Origin: Clitopilus passeckerianus
Taxonomy: Eukaryota > Basidiomycota > Agaricomycetes > Agaricales > Entolomataceae
Reading direction: 5' to 3'
NCBI GenBank assembly: GCA_944990035.1
Contig: CALYLX010000142.1
Span: 744,001-808,000, forward strand
DNA: 64,000 nt
The notes under the pieces are model-generated. The model saw only the letters and a list, made by a program, of their open reading frames with translations. It searched no databases and was not told the DNA's origin. Below are positions 47,626-59,191 of the stretch, in pieces. Numbering within the stretch: position 1 is the stretch's first letter; each line of letters opens with the position of its first letter. The translations under genes and the position numbers were made by a program.

Positions 47626-50338
47626 ATGCATCACTTCCTAGAGCATATATTCAGGAAGAAGGCCCCTAGAGCCCGCGAAGATAGCCGCGGGCCTGCTTTG
47701 GGTCTATCTAGAGGGGACATTGTCTCAGCAACTTGCCCACCTCTGGATTTAAAGATTCATCACGATCTAGATGCTCTTGTCAAGGAGCCACTTCCAGTCC
47801 AGGTGCTCCCCATGTGTGCCGCTGCTACGAAACCTGATCATAGCCACCACTGGATTTCTTCCGATAGCAACAGAAGCTTTATACCACTGAGGCCAAACTA
47901 TCGCAGGCCGCCTCCTAGCGAAATAACTCCGCCACAGAGACTCAATGATGCCGCTACACCTGTCAATACCGAATTCCCAGTCAGCAAGGAAAGTCAAAAG
48001 CGTCCCGTACCAACAGCCGAAGTTTCCTTTACCACCTCCACCACATCATCAACCTCGAAAGACACTTCAGTGGGTACATTTGGGACGCGTCCGCCCTGGA
48101 GGATCAAGGAGTGCACAGATGACCGTAGGACCCCACAAACCCCGACCATTGATGAGGGTCACACAAAGAGAAGGTTGAGAAGTCTCTCCTCGCATTCAAA
48201 GGCTGGTACTCCTTCATACGAGTCAATGTCCAAGCGCAGCCAGCAGAGCTCGATGTCCTCCGCTTCTCGTGATACGTTTGGCAAATCTTCTCCTAATCGG
48301 AGTCCAACCAACGTCCGTCGACCTCGTAGATTCAGCGATGCGGCTCCACCTCTGCCTCCCCTGAGCCACCCAGCATTCTCAGTAGCCGGCACAGTGGCGC
48401 CACGGGACCAACCAACGTTGACGAGAAATAGTCATTCCTCCCCGACGCTGCAGAAATTCGTAAATTCAAAAGCAGACGTGCCAAGAAGTCGCACAAGAAC
48501 GTCTTCAAGCAGCAGGTCCACCTCATTAGCGGCAGCAGCGCGAATCCTGGCTGAGTCACCGAAACTTTCGTCATCAGCTGGAAACTTGGCTGGCTCAGAG
48601 CATCGGAGGTCGCAGAGCAGTGGAAGCAGAAGGCGCGCAAGTTCAGAATCACGTTTTCATCGAGCCACCTCGTTGCAGGACGTCAAAGGAACTGCTGATT
48701 GGGAGGCGGAAGTTTCGAAGGCAATTGTAAGACTCTCCTTGGAAAGCTGTCATGGGCGGGGAAATCAAGGTGCAAGTCCTTCCCGAAAAGGAAATGCACG
48801 AGGCGACCGCGTGGGTTACTCTTCGTTGTTTTCGTTTCGACTGACTCCTTATCCTCCCATTCTATCCGTTTTTCTCCTTTTTATTCTGTGGTTACGGTCA
48901 CGATATCAGGCCCAACGAACACGCTCCTTAGGATCGCCATTCTTTCTTTCAGGTATGTTTGCGGTCTGATGGTGGAGCCGAACATCCTCATTGAACAATT
49001 ATACCTATCATGTCACAGACGCACACAGCTATTACCCACCAGTCACCCTAACCAATAACTTAACCGCAAGATATAATCTTGCCAGACCCCCTAAAGATCA
49101 AGGAGTCAAAGAATCAAAGCCCATGTCACAAGTCAAATCTGGACCTTCACATTCATCACGCACCGCAAATGCCTCCGCACGATCGTCTCATACCCCCTCA
49201 CCTCCAACGAAAAACTCTTCCACCCCCCGCCGTACTTCTCCTCTAGCATCTACATCACATCTTGTTCCCCCTTCTGTGCAGATCACTGGCCCGACTCCCG
49301 ACACTTCGCCTATCTTCCCAGACGTATCCCAGCAACCGCCAGATGCCGAGGCGACGAAAACTCACGGGGCAACCCCCTTGAATCCGCCCACAACACCTCC
49401 CCCTTGCGGATACCGACCACTTCCATGTCAAAGGGCAAGAGAAAGGCAGAGGAAGTGGAGGGCGACAGGACACCGCCAAAGGAGGGCAAGGAGCAGCACA
49501 CCACATTTGCGGCGGATCCGAGACGTATGTCACCTCTTCATTCATTTGCCTACCTGATGCGTATGATTGACGCGACAAAATATCATTCCTATAGCCAACC
49601 GGCCTTCTGGTAATTCTTCATATGCACCGTCCTCGTATCACAACAGAAAACGCGCAAGACTCGCACCAACACCTGATTCGTCACGGCCAGGGTCAAGACC
49701 GGACTCCCGCGCATCTGCTGATGTCCAAACCACCAAAACCACTGGGTCGCACAATAGCAAAACGTCACACCAGCAGCCTCCTCGTTCAGTAACGCCGGGG
49801 CAACACCCTCCACGCACGTCTTCACGGCGAAGTATGCGTAGCCTGTCGCAAGCTTCAATACCTCTGTCTGCGCTCATTTCACCCCATGCGCCTTCTCTCA
49901 CGCCGTCTGGAGTTTTTCATATGAGGGATCCGCGAAGACCTGCGCCTGTGCAATTAACGCCTTGGTCACTATCGTTGCCGTCAGGACAAGCTGAACGAAA
50001 TGAAGGTTGGAGAGGTTGGGTCGAGCGAGGAGGTAGCCCGCTGCATGCCTGGTTGTTCTTTGCCGGATTTGTGGTATTCCCGCTCTGGTGGCTTGCGTCA
50101 TTTACGAGCATACCAAGGACGCGTCAAATAGGGGGCGGCGAGGCGGAGAAAGGTGTGACGCTGGATGATCCACAACTTGAATACGGTAAGCTTCATTCAT
50201 TGTGGGTACTTGTCGCATCCCTGACCTTGAAGGACAGATTCATACTCCTGGCGAAAACGATGTCGAATCATGGCCGGTGTTTCGCTGGTCACATATATCC
50301 CTTTCATTGTCCTTATCGCTGTCTTTGCATCACGGTGA
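47626..50338 (+). CDS. Large disordered protein with two C-terminal transmembrane helices, unknown function
   Basis: The ATG at 47626 begins HHFLEHIFRKKAPRARE. About 350 residues of Ser/Thr/Pro/Arg-rich disorder follow (KRSQQSSMSSASRDT, RSRTRTSSSSRSTSLAAAAR), ending in a helical ADWEAEVSKAIVRLSLES segment. Internal introns between 48750 and 49100 are unresolved. A second disordered part (PPTKNSSTPRRTSPLAS) and basic clusters follow (KGKRKAEEVEGDRTPPKEGK; after an intron near 49528, NRKRARLAPTPDSS). The C-terminus is ordered: WRGWVERGGSPLHAWLFFAG, a first TM (FVVFPLWWLASF), a charged loop with DDPQLEYDSYSWRKRCR spanning an intron (GTAAGC...GGACAG), and a second TM (GVSLVTYIPFIVLIAVF) before the stop at 50336. 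The topology suggests a hairpin membrane protein with a long N-terminal region, perhaps in the ER or nuclear envelope. I do not recognise the family. Confidence 0.6.
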
Positions 50339-51260
50339 ACTTTGCTTTGCTATTTCCTTCCTTTGGCTTGTTGCATTTGCGTCGATTCGCTTCCTTTGCT
50401 TTCCTTCTGTGTTCTGACCGTGCCAAACACCCTTTCCGTACCACTCGGACTCTACATTATACTCTCCAATACTTGCACCCACCTGTGAACCATCACGTCA
50501 CATTCTTTTGCATTACCGCCGTCCACAAGGCACTCCACTCGTTTGCACCCACACCTGTTTTTTCATCATTGCAGGTTGTTGTTACATCATTGTTGTTTTC
50601 ATTGTCGCAGAACTCTTTGTTTCGTCTGTTGTTTTACTCTCAGTACTTCGTACACCAGTAGAGGCCATTCTATGGTTCAAGTGTATTCATATTTATGCAT
50701 CCATGCGCCAGGGAGCCTATTACTCCGCTTTCTTCAACTCGTTAGGCTTTACTTCGCTGCTTCTGGGACCCAAAGCGTCGCAGCCTATCATTCCAGGGCG
50801 CATGCCGGACCATCTGACCTCCAGTAAGGTGATGCATTTGTCCCGATGCGCGTACCCTTTACCCCAGATTCGGCTGCAAATAGCTTCGTCGTGGCAGCGG
50901 AACGGTCTTGTGCAGAGCGAAGACTATTGAGAATGAACATGAATGATAGACCTGAGGAAACAAGGGTGCCTTGGGCCACCAGATCGTGCAATAAGAATAC
51001 ACAAGTCAGGTCCTTGCGGGGATTCGAACCCTCCTCCACTCATTAGGGGACGGCTTACATAACTGCCAGGCAAGCACCAAACAACGGCACAACAAAGACA
51101 CAAGCTCGGTAGAGAGATTTGAACGAGCAATCTTGCAGTTATCCAACGATTCTGGTTCAAAGTTATCGACGCGGTATGCAGTGTTTTGTGACTGGATGGT
51201 CTGAAGGAATATGCTTAGACGGCTTCAATTTTGCAGAATTTTTCAGCCATTTTAAAACTC
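50339..51260. other. Intergenic region containing tRNA-like debris
   Basis: About 920 bp. The first part is pyrimidine-rich and probably 3' UTR. Near 51009-51085 and 51108-51180 sit minus-strand stretches with tRNA B-box-like sequence that do not fold into functional cloverleaves. No protein gene recognised. Confidence 0.4.
51009..51085 (-). pseudogene. Degenerate tRNA-like sequence
   Basis: Read on the minus strand, GTGCTTG can pair with CAAGGAC with one mismatch, a D-arm-like TGGC...GCCG is present, and a perfect B box (GGTTCGAATCC) sits at the T-loop position. The T stem pairs only three bases and no anticodon register gives both a good stem and U33. It is therefore a tRNA relic or chance resemblance rather than a working gene. 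Confidence 0.3.
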
Positions 51261-53419
51261 ATGAATCGTCCAGGTACGACACTCCGTGAATTTGCGTATT
51301 CACTGGCTTTTTCTGAGCAAAATTGGTCCAGGTCAACCACAACAAAGGCCTCCCAATCTCGCACAGACTCCTGGTCTTGCAAGTCAATATCGACAACCGT
51401 TTCCGTCGTACGGAATGGCGCCAAGAACTGTTAACGCTCTGCCAGGAAGCAACTTTGTCACTGGGCTTACACCAAATGCTCATCGAGGGCCGGGTCAACA
51501 GTCGGGGGTGCAGAACCTGGTGTCGCAGCCTACTCCTGGGTTCTTGCAGAGAGGGCAGAGCTATGGATTTGGGGCAGCAATGGGACAACATCAGTCAAAC
51601 ACAACGCTGCAACAACAGTCCTCGTCGCATCAGCAACAGCAGACAAACGGAACATCGTCCTCGCTACCTCCGCATTTACAGACACCAAACCTAGGAAATA
51701 CGCCTTCAGCTTCGAATGCGAGCGACGTAGGGCTGGACCCCAATGATTTTCCAGCACTCGGATCAACTCCTTCAAATAACGCACCCACAGGCAATAATGG
51801 CACTGCCAACGGGAGCAGTGTAACAACAAGCTATGCTAGTCAAGCGGGAACGGGCGTGCAATTAGGAGCAACGAATGGGAACAGCGCACCACAACCTCGA
51901 GATTTTACGCCCGACGACTTCCCTGCACTTGGAGGTGGATCAGCCCAAGGTCAAAGCACGCCGAACCAGTCAGCGGGCCAAGAGAACCAGTCACATCCAC
52001 CAGGATTGAACGGTTTCCAGAATTCAGACCACCGGCACAATCTGTTAGGGGCGTTAAGCGGGACTGCTATACCAGGGACACCTGGGATGTTGAACTTGGG
52101 ACAAACGAGGAATGTGCATCCTGGATTCCAACAAGGGCAGACCGAGGCGGACAAACAGCGGGTAAGCTACATACTCTGTCTACATCCTGGCTTTACACTC
52201 CTTCCCCCCGTAACCCATCTAATGACACAAAATGCTAATATTGTCCAAAGCAGGCTGCATTCAATCTGAAGTTGAACCAAGTATCTCAAGCATGGGGCTC
52301 GCCAAATGCCAATCCAGGTTCACAGAATCAAACTGTAGGCAGCAACCAGACCCCTTTCCTAAACTCGATTCAGACACCGTCGACGCAGCAACCACAGCAA
52401 AACGGGAATCATGCAAGCAATACATCATCGTCACAACCAACGGCACCACCAGGGGTACAAGCCCCATTTTCGCAACAAATATCAGGCACACCCGTCAATC
52501 CTTCAGGGCAAAGTACATTCACACCCAATGGTGCACCTGGCGATACAAACTCAAATCCCCAGAGCGCAAACCCTTCAAACGCAAATCCGAGCGCAATTCC
52601 ACTACAGCACCCTCAAACTCCGGCGCAACAGGTGCTGGTCAGCGCTGCAGACAGATGGGGTCTATTAGGTCTCCTCGCAATGCTCAAGAATGTTGGTACA
52701 GAATTGGATCAAGGCATGGTAGGAATTGGCACCGATCTTGGTACTATGGGGCTGGACCTATCTTATTCTGGGTAAGCAACCCTACTATTCCCTCCAAGAG
52801 ATCTCAAGGCTTACGGTGCCAACTTTCTCGCAGCAACTTGTACTCGACATTTGTTACACCATGGTCAGACCAGTCCGCCGCACGATCGATCGAACCAGAG
52901 TTCCACATACCGTCTTGCTATTCCAATGTGCATGCACCTCCGCCAGGACCGCAGAAAGCGGCAGCTTTCAATGACGAGACATTGTTCTTCATGTTCTACT
53001 CAAGTCCGCGAGACGCATTGCAGGAAATAGCGGCACAAGAACTGTATGTACACCCTCTCATCTGAGCCCTTTCCGCCCTGACCTTGGTTCGCAGATGGAA
53101 TCGTAACTGGCGATACCACAAGGACCTCCGACTGTGGATAACAAAGGAGAGTGGCACAGCACCTTCGCAGAAGGTCCATGGGGGCGAGCAGGGGCAGTAC
53201 ACGTTCTGGGACCCAGAGAACTGGGTGAAGGAGAGGAAGGATATGACGGTGCTATATGCGGATTTGGAAGAGAAGAATACGCCCGCGTTCGCCAACGGGC
53301 CAGGGCTCATTCTCGCACAAGGGCAGGGGCAAGGCCAGCAAGTGGGCCTTCCACATCAAGCGCCAGGCCAAATGCCTACGCAGCGAGGATCAATCCAGAT
53401 GGGCCTGGCAGGACTATGA
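51261..53419 (+). CDS. CCR4-NOT complex subunit 2 (NOT2/CNOT2)
   Basis: NOT2 is a scaffold of the CCR4-NOT deadenylase, pairing with NOT3/5 through its NOT box and docking on NOT1. The ATG at 51261 gives NRPG; an intron (GTACGA...GGTCCAG) joins QPQQRPPNLAQTPG. A long Gln/Asn/Ser/Pro-rich disordered region follows, with two short ordered motifs (DPNDFPALGS and TPDDFPALGG) typical of the NOT2 family, then DRWGLLGLLAML. The NOT box begins GTDLGTMGLDLSYSG and, after an intron, NLYSTFVTPWSDQ, EPEFHIPSCYSNV and DETLFFMFYSSPRDALQEIA. The last exon reads WNRNWRYHKDLRLWITK, YTFWDPENWVKERKDM and VLYADLEE. All junctions keep frame; the tail after the NOT box is Gln/Gly-rich. Confidence 0.95.
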
Positions 53420-53980
53420 CCGGTTTCCATCCAGTCCTTCTCCTCTTTTCAATTCCTACTTCGACATTTTTGTACCGTTCTCCCGATTCTGTTTATCGCC
53501 GCTTCGTGATATCACAGTTTGTATTCTGTGCATGACCCCTTTTCTGAGTGAACTGTACTTTTTTTACATTTCGGCTGGCCTATTACATCCGTCCCCGTGA
53601 ACGCGTATCATCGAGATTGATACCGAACTAACCGGAAACCTATGGTAGGATGAGTTTGAAGTCGGCCTTTCGATTCACTGCCAGAATGAACTGTCGGGGG
53701 TATGCACTGCCGTTCTAGCGCAGTCGTGCGAGCCATGACCACGACCCAGATAGGCACCAATAATGTCTGCTGACGCCACGTCCTACAGCTGGGATGATGA
53801 TCGAGGACATTCATCTTCTTCCCGCGACAGATCCAAGGATGCCGCGCTGCATGTTAACGTGGTTCACCAGATCGTATAAAATGAGCTCAAAATGCGACGA
53901 CTGCCATCACCATCTCCGACGCCGCCCTGGGCTTGTTTCTCTACTACGTTGTTGCTAATATATAAAGTTCCTTCTCGCTG
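53420..53980. other. Intergenic region, no gene seen
   Basis: About 560 bp between two plus-strand genes: 3' UTR of CNOT2 and promoter of the next gene. A TATATAAAG stretch about 20 bp before the next ATG seems too close to act as its TATA box. Confidence 0.4.
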
Positions 53981-55579
53981 ATGTCTGGTCCTGCAAGCGG
54001 AGAAACCTTGGACTTGCCAGCTTTTGCAAGCGCGTCTCATGCATCTCATTGCTTGAGGTGTCTATCAGGTGCCTCCCATATCTTTGCGCTCCTGATCACC
54101 ATGCCTGATCCCGACGATTAAGGTCTCCCGGGCTCACAATCTGAACTCGACGCGTCAAGGTAGGCTAAGCACACTGCACATTTGTACTTCGTTGAATGAC
54201 AACACACCCTCTGCTTGCTTTGCAGGCTGGCGATCGTGTTTTACTGCCTCGGTTCTCTGGATCTCCTTGGGCTCCTGCAGAAGAAGACTCATCAACATGA
54301 CCGACAAGCTTACCGGGAATGGATCTGGGAACAACAGACCAGTTAAGCTCCAGATTTTCCTCGTGCGCTCGCTGATCTGATGCCAACTCCAGCTGGGAAG
54401 TTTGGTACCGGGTTCAGGCCGAGCACATTTATGACCCCCGCCTCAAGATCCCCAGTATGTTTACTGTGGTCGGACTGTTTTGATCGATTGATCTAACCAT
54501 TGCAGCCCGAGGAATACACCGACTATGACACACCTCATATCATTACGTCGTACACCGCCTTATTAGCCCTTTCGATTCTTCGGGATGACTTTGCTCGTTT
54601 GGATCGTTCTGGCCTCCTCGTATTCCTCCGTTCTTGCCAAAGGCAGGATGGTAGGTGAGTACAATTCTACCTCGTGCCCAGAATTTTCGTTCTCATTCCC
54701 CATAGCTTTTCAACAACCCCTGGAAGCCATGAATCGGACTTACGGACCCTTTACTGTGCCTTTGCTATCTGCGATATGCTCGATGACTGGTCGGCGATTG
54801 ACGTAGATCGAGCGCTGGCTTTCGTCGGATCTTGCAGAGTCTGTTTCCCCAATAATGTTGCGTGGAGGTCTTCTCATATAAACCCACTTACAGGCTTACG
54901 AAGGGGGCTACGGCCAAGCACCCTATTGCGAAGCACAAGGTATTGACATCAGTATCGTCCACTAGTCGTCTGATTTCATCGGTACCCTTGATGTCATAGG
55001 GGGAACGACCTATGTCGCCATCGCCTCAATATATCTAGCCCCCAATAGAGCTCAAGCAGTACTCACCGACAACGAACGTGAAACTACTATCAGATGGTTA
55101 TTGGAGAAACAGATTGCAGTTGGAGGCTTCTGTGGGCGTACGGGGAAGGAAGCTGATGCATGCTACTGCTTTTGGTGCAGCGCAACACTGCAGGTTCGTC
55201 GAACCTTCTTCCAATCGCTTTAGATTTTTAAAAGGGGAGCTCTTTCAAGATACTCAGTGCCGGGGACCTAGTCAATTCTGCAGCAATGGCGAATTTCATA
55301 GCAAGATGCCAATTCAAGTATGGGGGGATTGCGAAAGCGCCGGGGGAGAATCCTGGTAGGAAATTTGACTGTTACCAACTCGTCACAGTTATCGACTCTT
55401 TGGCAGATCCGTATCACACATATCTCTCAATAGCTGCACTGTCAATGTACCCTCTGGCTGAGCAGATCACGAGCATGCATGCTCCGACATGGAGCTTCCA
55501 AAAACTGGATCCATTATTGAACGCAACTTTAGATACGGCACAATGGGCCAGAGAACATATACGAATCCAAAAAATTTAG
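53981..55579 (+). CDS. Geranylgeranyltransferase type I beta subunit
   Basis: This subunit (yeast Cdc43) forms with the shared alpha subunit the enzyme that geranylgeranylates Rho-type GTPases on CaaX cysteines. The locus looks broken until spliced; about nine short exons then join in frame. They begin SGPASGETLDLPAFAS (ATG 53981), then GLPGSQSELDASR, LAIVFYCLGSLDLLGLLQ, TGKFGTGFRPSTFM, DTPHIITSYTALLALSILRD and SHESDLRTLYCAFAICDML. Next are AYEGGYGQAPYCEAQGGTTY, WLLEKQIAVGGFCGRTGKEA, DACYCFW, then FIARCQFKYGGIAKAPGENP and DPYHTYLSIAALSMYPL. The zinc ligands Asp and Cys (DACYCFW) and His (DPYHTY) are present, as are the prenyltransferase GG(F/Y) repeats. Choice between GGTase-I and other beta subunits rests on GIAKAPGENPDPYHTYLS, typical of type I. 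Confidence 0.9.
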
Positions 55580-56130
55580 CCCACATTTGTACCAGCCAAT
55601 GGAAAGCCGTTTGTAGAGTTTGCTGTCCAGTCTTGTGTCAGATATCTCAGTATTTTCTCGATTTTTGGATTTGGGATATGATAGATAAGAGAAATAATTC
55701 ATCTACCTTCGTGAATATTCCCATACACATTTTCTCTGCCCAAACTTCCTGGAGCCCTCTCAGTGTCCCACTGCCCTTGGGAATCATCTGCTCGACTTTT
55801 TCAATGGTTTGAATTGGCTTTTACATGAAATGTCCGGTCATCAGTCCGCTTACCATTATTTTCCGTCAATCAACATCCCTAGATTTGTTGCTCGGCAAGC
55901 TTTCGACATTATTCCCCAAGGCTGGAATTCCGAGGGAAGCTGTCCGTAGTGAGCAGCGAAGATACGTACAAGATACCAGTTAAAGTGTAGGCGCATGGAG
56001 AATTCCAATTCTTTCCCAAAGGAAGTCGTTGAAAAGCTTTCCCTTGGCGTTCGGCGACCGGATCAAGTCCCGTGCCAAGTGGCGATGCAGCAGCTACAAA
56101 TCGCTGTCAACAAAAATATTGGCGAGGCCG
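55580..56130. other. Intergenic region, no gene seen
   Basis: About 550 bp between GGTase-I beta and the first CigA-like gene. An open frame starting at 55995 runs into the first exon of the next gene but in a different register. Confidence 0.4.
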
Positions 56131-57784
56131 ATGCTTGCTGGACATCTCAAGCCGCAACAGCCTTGTTGGCAACCATGTACGTCCCAATTTCTTGAAATTT
56201 CGTGGATTAGGCCTAATTTGAGGATGAATACAGGTCAGCTCAATACTCACCCTTGCATGCAGGCTTGCGGTCTACTCTCCAGCGTCACCGGCTGCGATTT
56301 ATCATTGCGTTTGTGGTCGCTTCGTTCCTCTTCCTCTTCGTCTTGGGTCCCTCGAACGCTCTGAAGTCTATCACAAAGCCTGGCTATACCCAAATCTACA
56401 AGGAGACTACTTCTCAGCCTAAGGTTCCTCCACCACCATATGAGGGCCTCAGGAAATGGGAACAAAACCTTCCACAGCACAACACCAGCTTGCCTTACCC
56501 TGAAGGCAAGAACGGCCGATATGTTCTCTTCTCTAATCAAATCAAGATGCTTGGATGGAACAACGTTCTCAATGAAGTGTACGCATTTTTTCAAACGACG
56601 GTTCATCCTTTCTGACGTTACAAACAGTCTAATGAATGCACACCTGGCACATGCTTCAAAACGCGCCTATGTTTTCCAAGATTATGTCTGGAAGCCCGCG
56701 TATTATCCCTGGCCAGAAAACCAGAGGCTTCAGAACCCTCCTCATACTCCCCTCGGAGCGCTCATCGCTGGTCCCACTGTTGGCGAGCCATGGGGCGAAG
56801 GGGACGAATCGCCACGATCCGTCTCTGAGGCTTATTACAACCAGGTTTGCCCCAAGTACAAGCGCCGCCTCTTCAAAACAGGAGATATCAAGCCTATCCT
56901 TGCATGGAAAGAAGGCATAGAAATCTTCGAGTACTGGGCGAAGGCTCTTGGAGAAGCCGAAGACAGCTGCGTTGAGATCGTTGCCTCAGGAGAGGATAAT
57001 TTCCCACAAACCTTTGACCTCTGGCTCTTCGGAGCAGAGCGAATTATCTCACTCTGGGACAACTTCCGCCAGTCTGCTACCTCGAAGCTTCTGCGCACAT
57101 CCCCAGTTGTCGCCGCAGCAGTTAGTCGTAACGAATATCTGTTCACTCCCCGCGGACAACGGCCTCCCATCCCCGTCTCACCAAATCCATACGACCGCAT
57201 GCTCTCCATGCATATTCGTCGTGGAGACTTCAAGGGCGCTTGCATTCATCTGATGACCTGGAATTCCACATTCTACAGCTGGAACCAGCTCCCAGAACTC
57301 CCAGACCCTCTCATCTTCCCCAAGGATCACGCGTGGAACACCACCGAATACAACGATGCCATCATGGAGCGTTGCTTGCCCGAAGCTGATGTTATTGTCA
57401 AGAAGGCGCGCCAATCCCGGGACGATTATGTAAGGGCTTCCAAGGGGAAGAAAAGGACTCTTGATATCCTCTATCTCTTGACGAACGAGAAGGGAGAGTG
57501 GCTAGCCAAGATGAAGGAAGAGTTAATTAAGGATGGCTGGCATACGATTGTCACGAGTAACGACCTGGAACTCGATAGTGAAGGTGTTGACACCGGTATG
57601 GCTATCGATATGGAGATTGCACGACTAGCCGCTGTATTCATCGGTAATGGGGTGAGTAGTTCTGATTTTCACATTGATCATTGTCTTAACGGTGCTTTTA
57701 TTCTAGTGGTCTTCTTTCACAAGTAATATCGTCCATCGACGTCTTGTTGATGGAAAGGAGCCCATTAGCACTCGCTTCTTCTGA
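56131..57784 (+). CDS. CigA-like type II membrane protein, O-fucosyltransferase fold (copy 1)
   Basis: A small first exon (ATG 56131, LAGHLKPQQPCWQP) splices by GTACGT...GCATGCAG to RSTLQRHRLR and a signal anchor (FIIAFVVASFLFLFVLG). A luminal domain follows: PKVPPPPYEGLRKWEQNLP, GRYVLFSNQIKMLGWNNVLN; after an intron, AHLAHASKRAYVFQDYVW; later FPQTFDLWLFGAERIISLWD, SMHIRRGDFKGACIHLM, FYSWNQLPELPDP, RTLDILYLLTNEKGEWL and MAIDMEIARLAAVFIGNG. The last exon is WSSFTSNIVHRRLVDGKEP. HIRRGD is the GDP-fucose-binding signature of the O-FucT superfamily, and the GWNN/NQ region resembles the start of such domains. Such proteins are annotated as CigA in mushrooms; acceptor substrates are unknown. The gene is intact. 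A close tandem paralog lies at 60055. Confidence 0.8.
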
Positions 57785-58384
57785 TTCATCTCATGCTGTT
57801 GTATTTCACGCTATTTCAGAGGGGTACTAATATTTAATCTCGGCGGGAAAAGATGTTAAAATCGTACGAGCTACCTTTAGACGGAACTACTTACGCTCTC
57901 ATGTTGTTGTGCTATAATATGCCATATACCCTGTCTAACATAGTCACAAGCTCTGGTTACTGCTTAAACAATTGTACTTGGACATTGAAGAAGGCTTTCT
58001 GCGTCATCATGTACCCTCTGCTTGCTGCCTTCCAACCTGGCTCTATGAAGATGTCGCCGCTTTTTTATCACTAGCAGAATGTGTACAATGAGCTCATTAC
58101 CGCCTAGCAATAGCATCCTGGATGAGATCTCCTTGTCTGAGATTTAAACCCTTGCTCTTCACCACATTCTTAAGGAGTCAATAACGTGTGTCGACGATCT
58201 GGGTTCTGCAATCAGAGCTCAACCAATTGGACCCCATGGGCCTGCCTACCACAGACCTTTCCGGCTGCTCATTAATTTGCCCGCGGATTATGACTCGAAA
58301 CAACTCTCGGCCAGCGAATGTGTCTAGACCACCTTATTCTGCAAGATTTCGAGGTGGTATTTCCTAAGGCTTACTATGTTTACC
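57785..58384. other. Intergenic region, no gene seen
   Basis: 600 bp between convergent genes. A short open frame (57853-58074) lies mostly in the 3' region of copy 1 and has no domain. Confidence 0.4.
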
Positions 58385-59191
58385 TCAATTGGCAGTGGGT
58401 ACAAACAAAAATGTGATTGTTTCTAATAATTTAGTGGTCCACAGTTCCGAGTGCTTGATATATGGTAAGATTACTTTCCAAACAGCCAGGAACTTATCAA
58501 GCTTCCAGGTCCTCGAGTATGGCACGAAGCCTCGCATCACCCTCTGGTGGTTCAAGTTAATGATCAGATAGACGGACCCAATGGCAGCCCCTCGTCCTCT
58601 ATCTTGATTGATATACTTGTACCAATGTTTGCCATGCTTTTTCGCGTAAGCAATGTAAGGTGCGGTGTTTAGCAGATCCTGGCGAAATCCTCCGTCTGGT
58701 ACCAATGTAATCGCACCGGTAGGAGCAGAAGCAGAGAATTGATAGTGAGGCGGTTCGGCTACGATAGCAGCGTCGTTGTCGACTGGTCTGAGATGAATGT
58801 TGAGGGGACGAGAGGCAATGCAGGCAGAGATCACGACAAATTACCGAGTTGACGACGCTTCCGCCATGGACCTCGTAATGACATAGTCTCCAGGCATCCA
58901 TGCATCTGACTCTACCGGGTGGTTAATTGGTTCAAAATTCTGCGGAACCCGGTTTCTGTTGATCGGGTCGCTCGCAGGTAGGCGAATGTTGAAGAAGAAG
59001 TCGAATTGCCCATCTTTGGTGATAATACCAACATCGCTGATGCTGACACCTGTTTTCCTGTAAGCCTCTGGTAAATTCTCCATCGGCTTGGGAAGCCATA
59101 GAGGCCAGCCAAGGCACTTGGGCAGGAGCAGGCGTGCGTAGATTTGGCTATGATGTTCCCCAATCACAAGCTGCCAACCCAGCTGTGGCAT
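58385..59191 (-). CDS. Agaricomycete conserved protein of unknown function, possibly truncated
   Basis: The ATG at 59191 starts PQLGWQLVIGEHHSQIYA, followed by CLGWPLWLPKPMENLPEAYR, GVSISDVGIITKDGQFDFFF, NIRLPASDPINRNRVPQNFE. A 57-nt intron (GTAATT...CATCTCAG) joins RPVDNDAAIV in frame, then FSASAPTGAITLVPDGGFRQ, DLLNTAPYIAYAKKHGKHWY, RGRGAAIGSVYLI. I recall the pattern LGWPLW(V/L)PxP...GVSIGDVG from many mushroom genomes, where it is often preceded by or fused to other domains; no function is known. In those proteins the sequence normally continues after YLI with a Cys/Trp-containing segment. Here it changes to an unrelated-looking tail (NLNHQRVMRGFVPYSRTW...), so the 3' part may be altered or another intron missed. 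It sits between the two CigA-like copies on the opposite strand. Confidence 0.6.

Noticed and set aside
53981..55579. First impression that the prenyltransferase locus is a pseudogene because of many in-frame stops
   Set aside because: All stops fall in short GT/AG introns; splicing gives a continuous frame with all zinc ligands.
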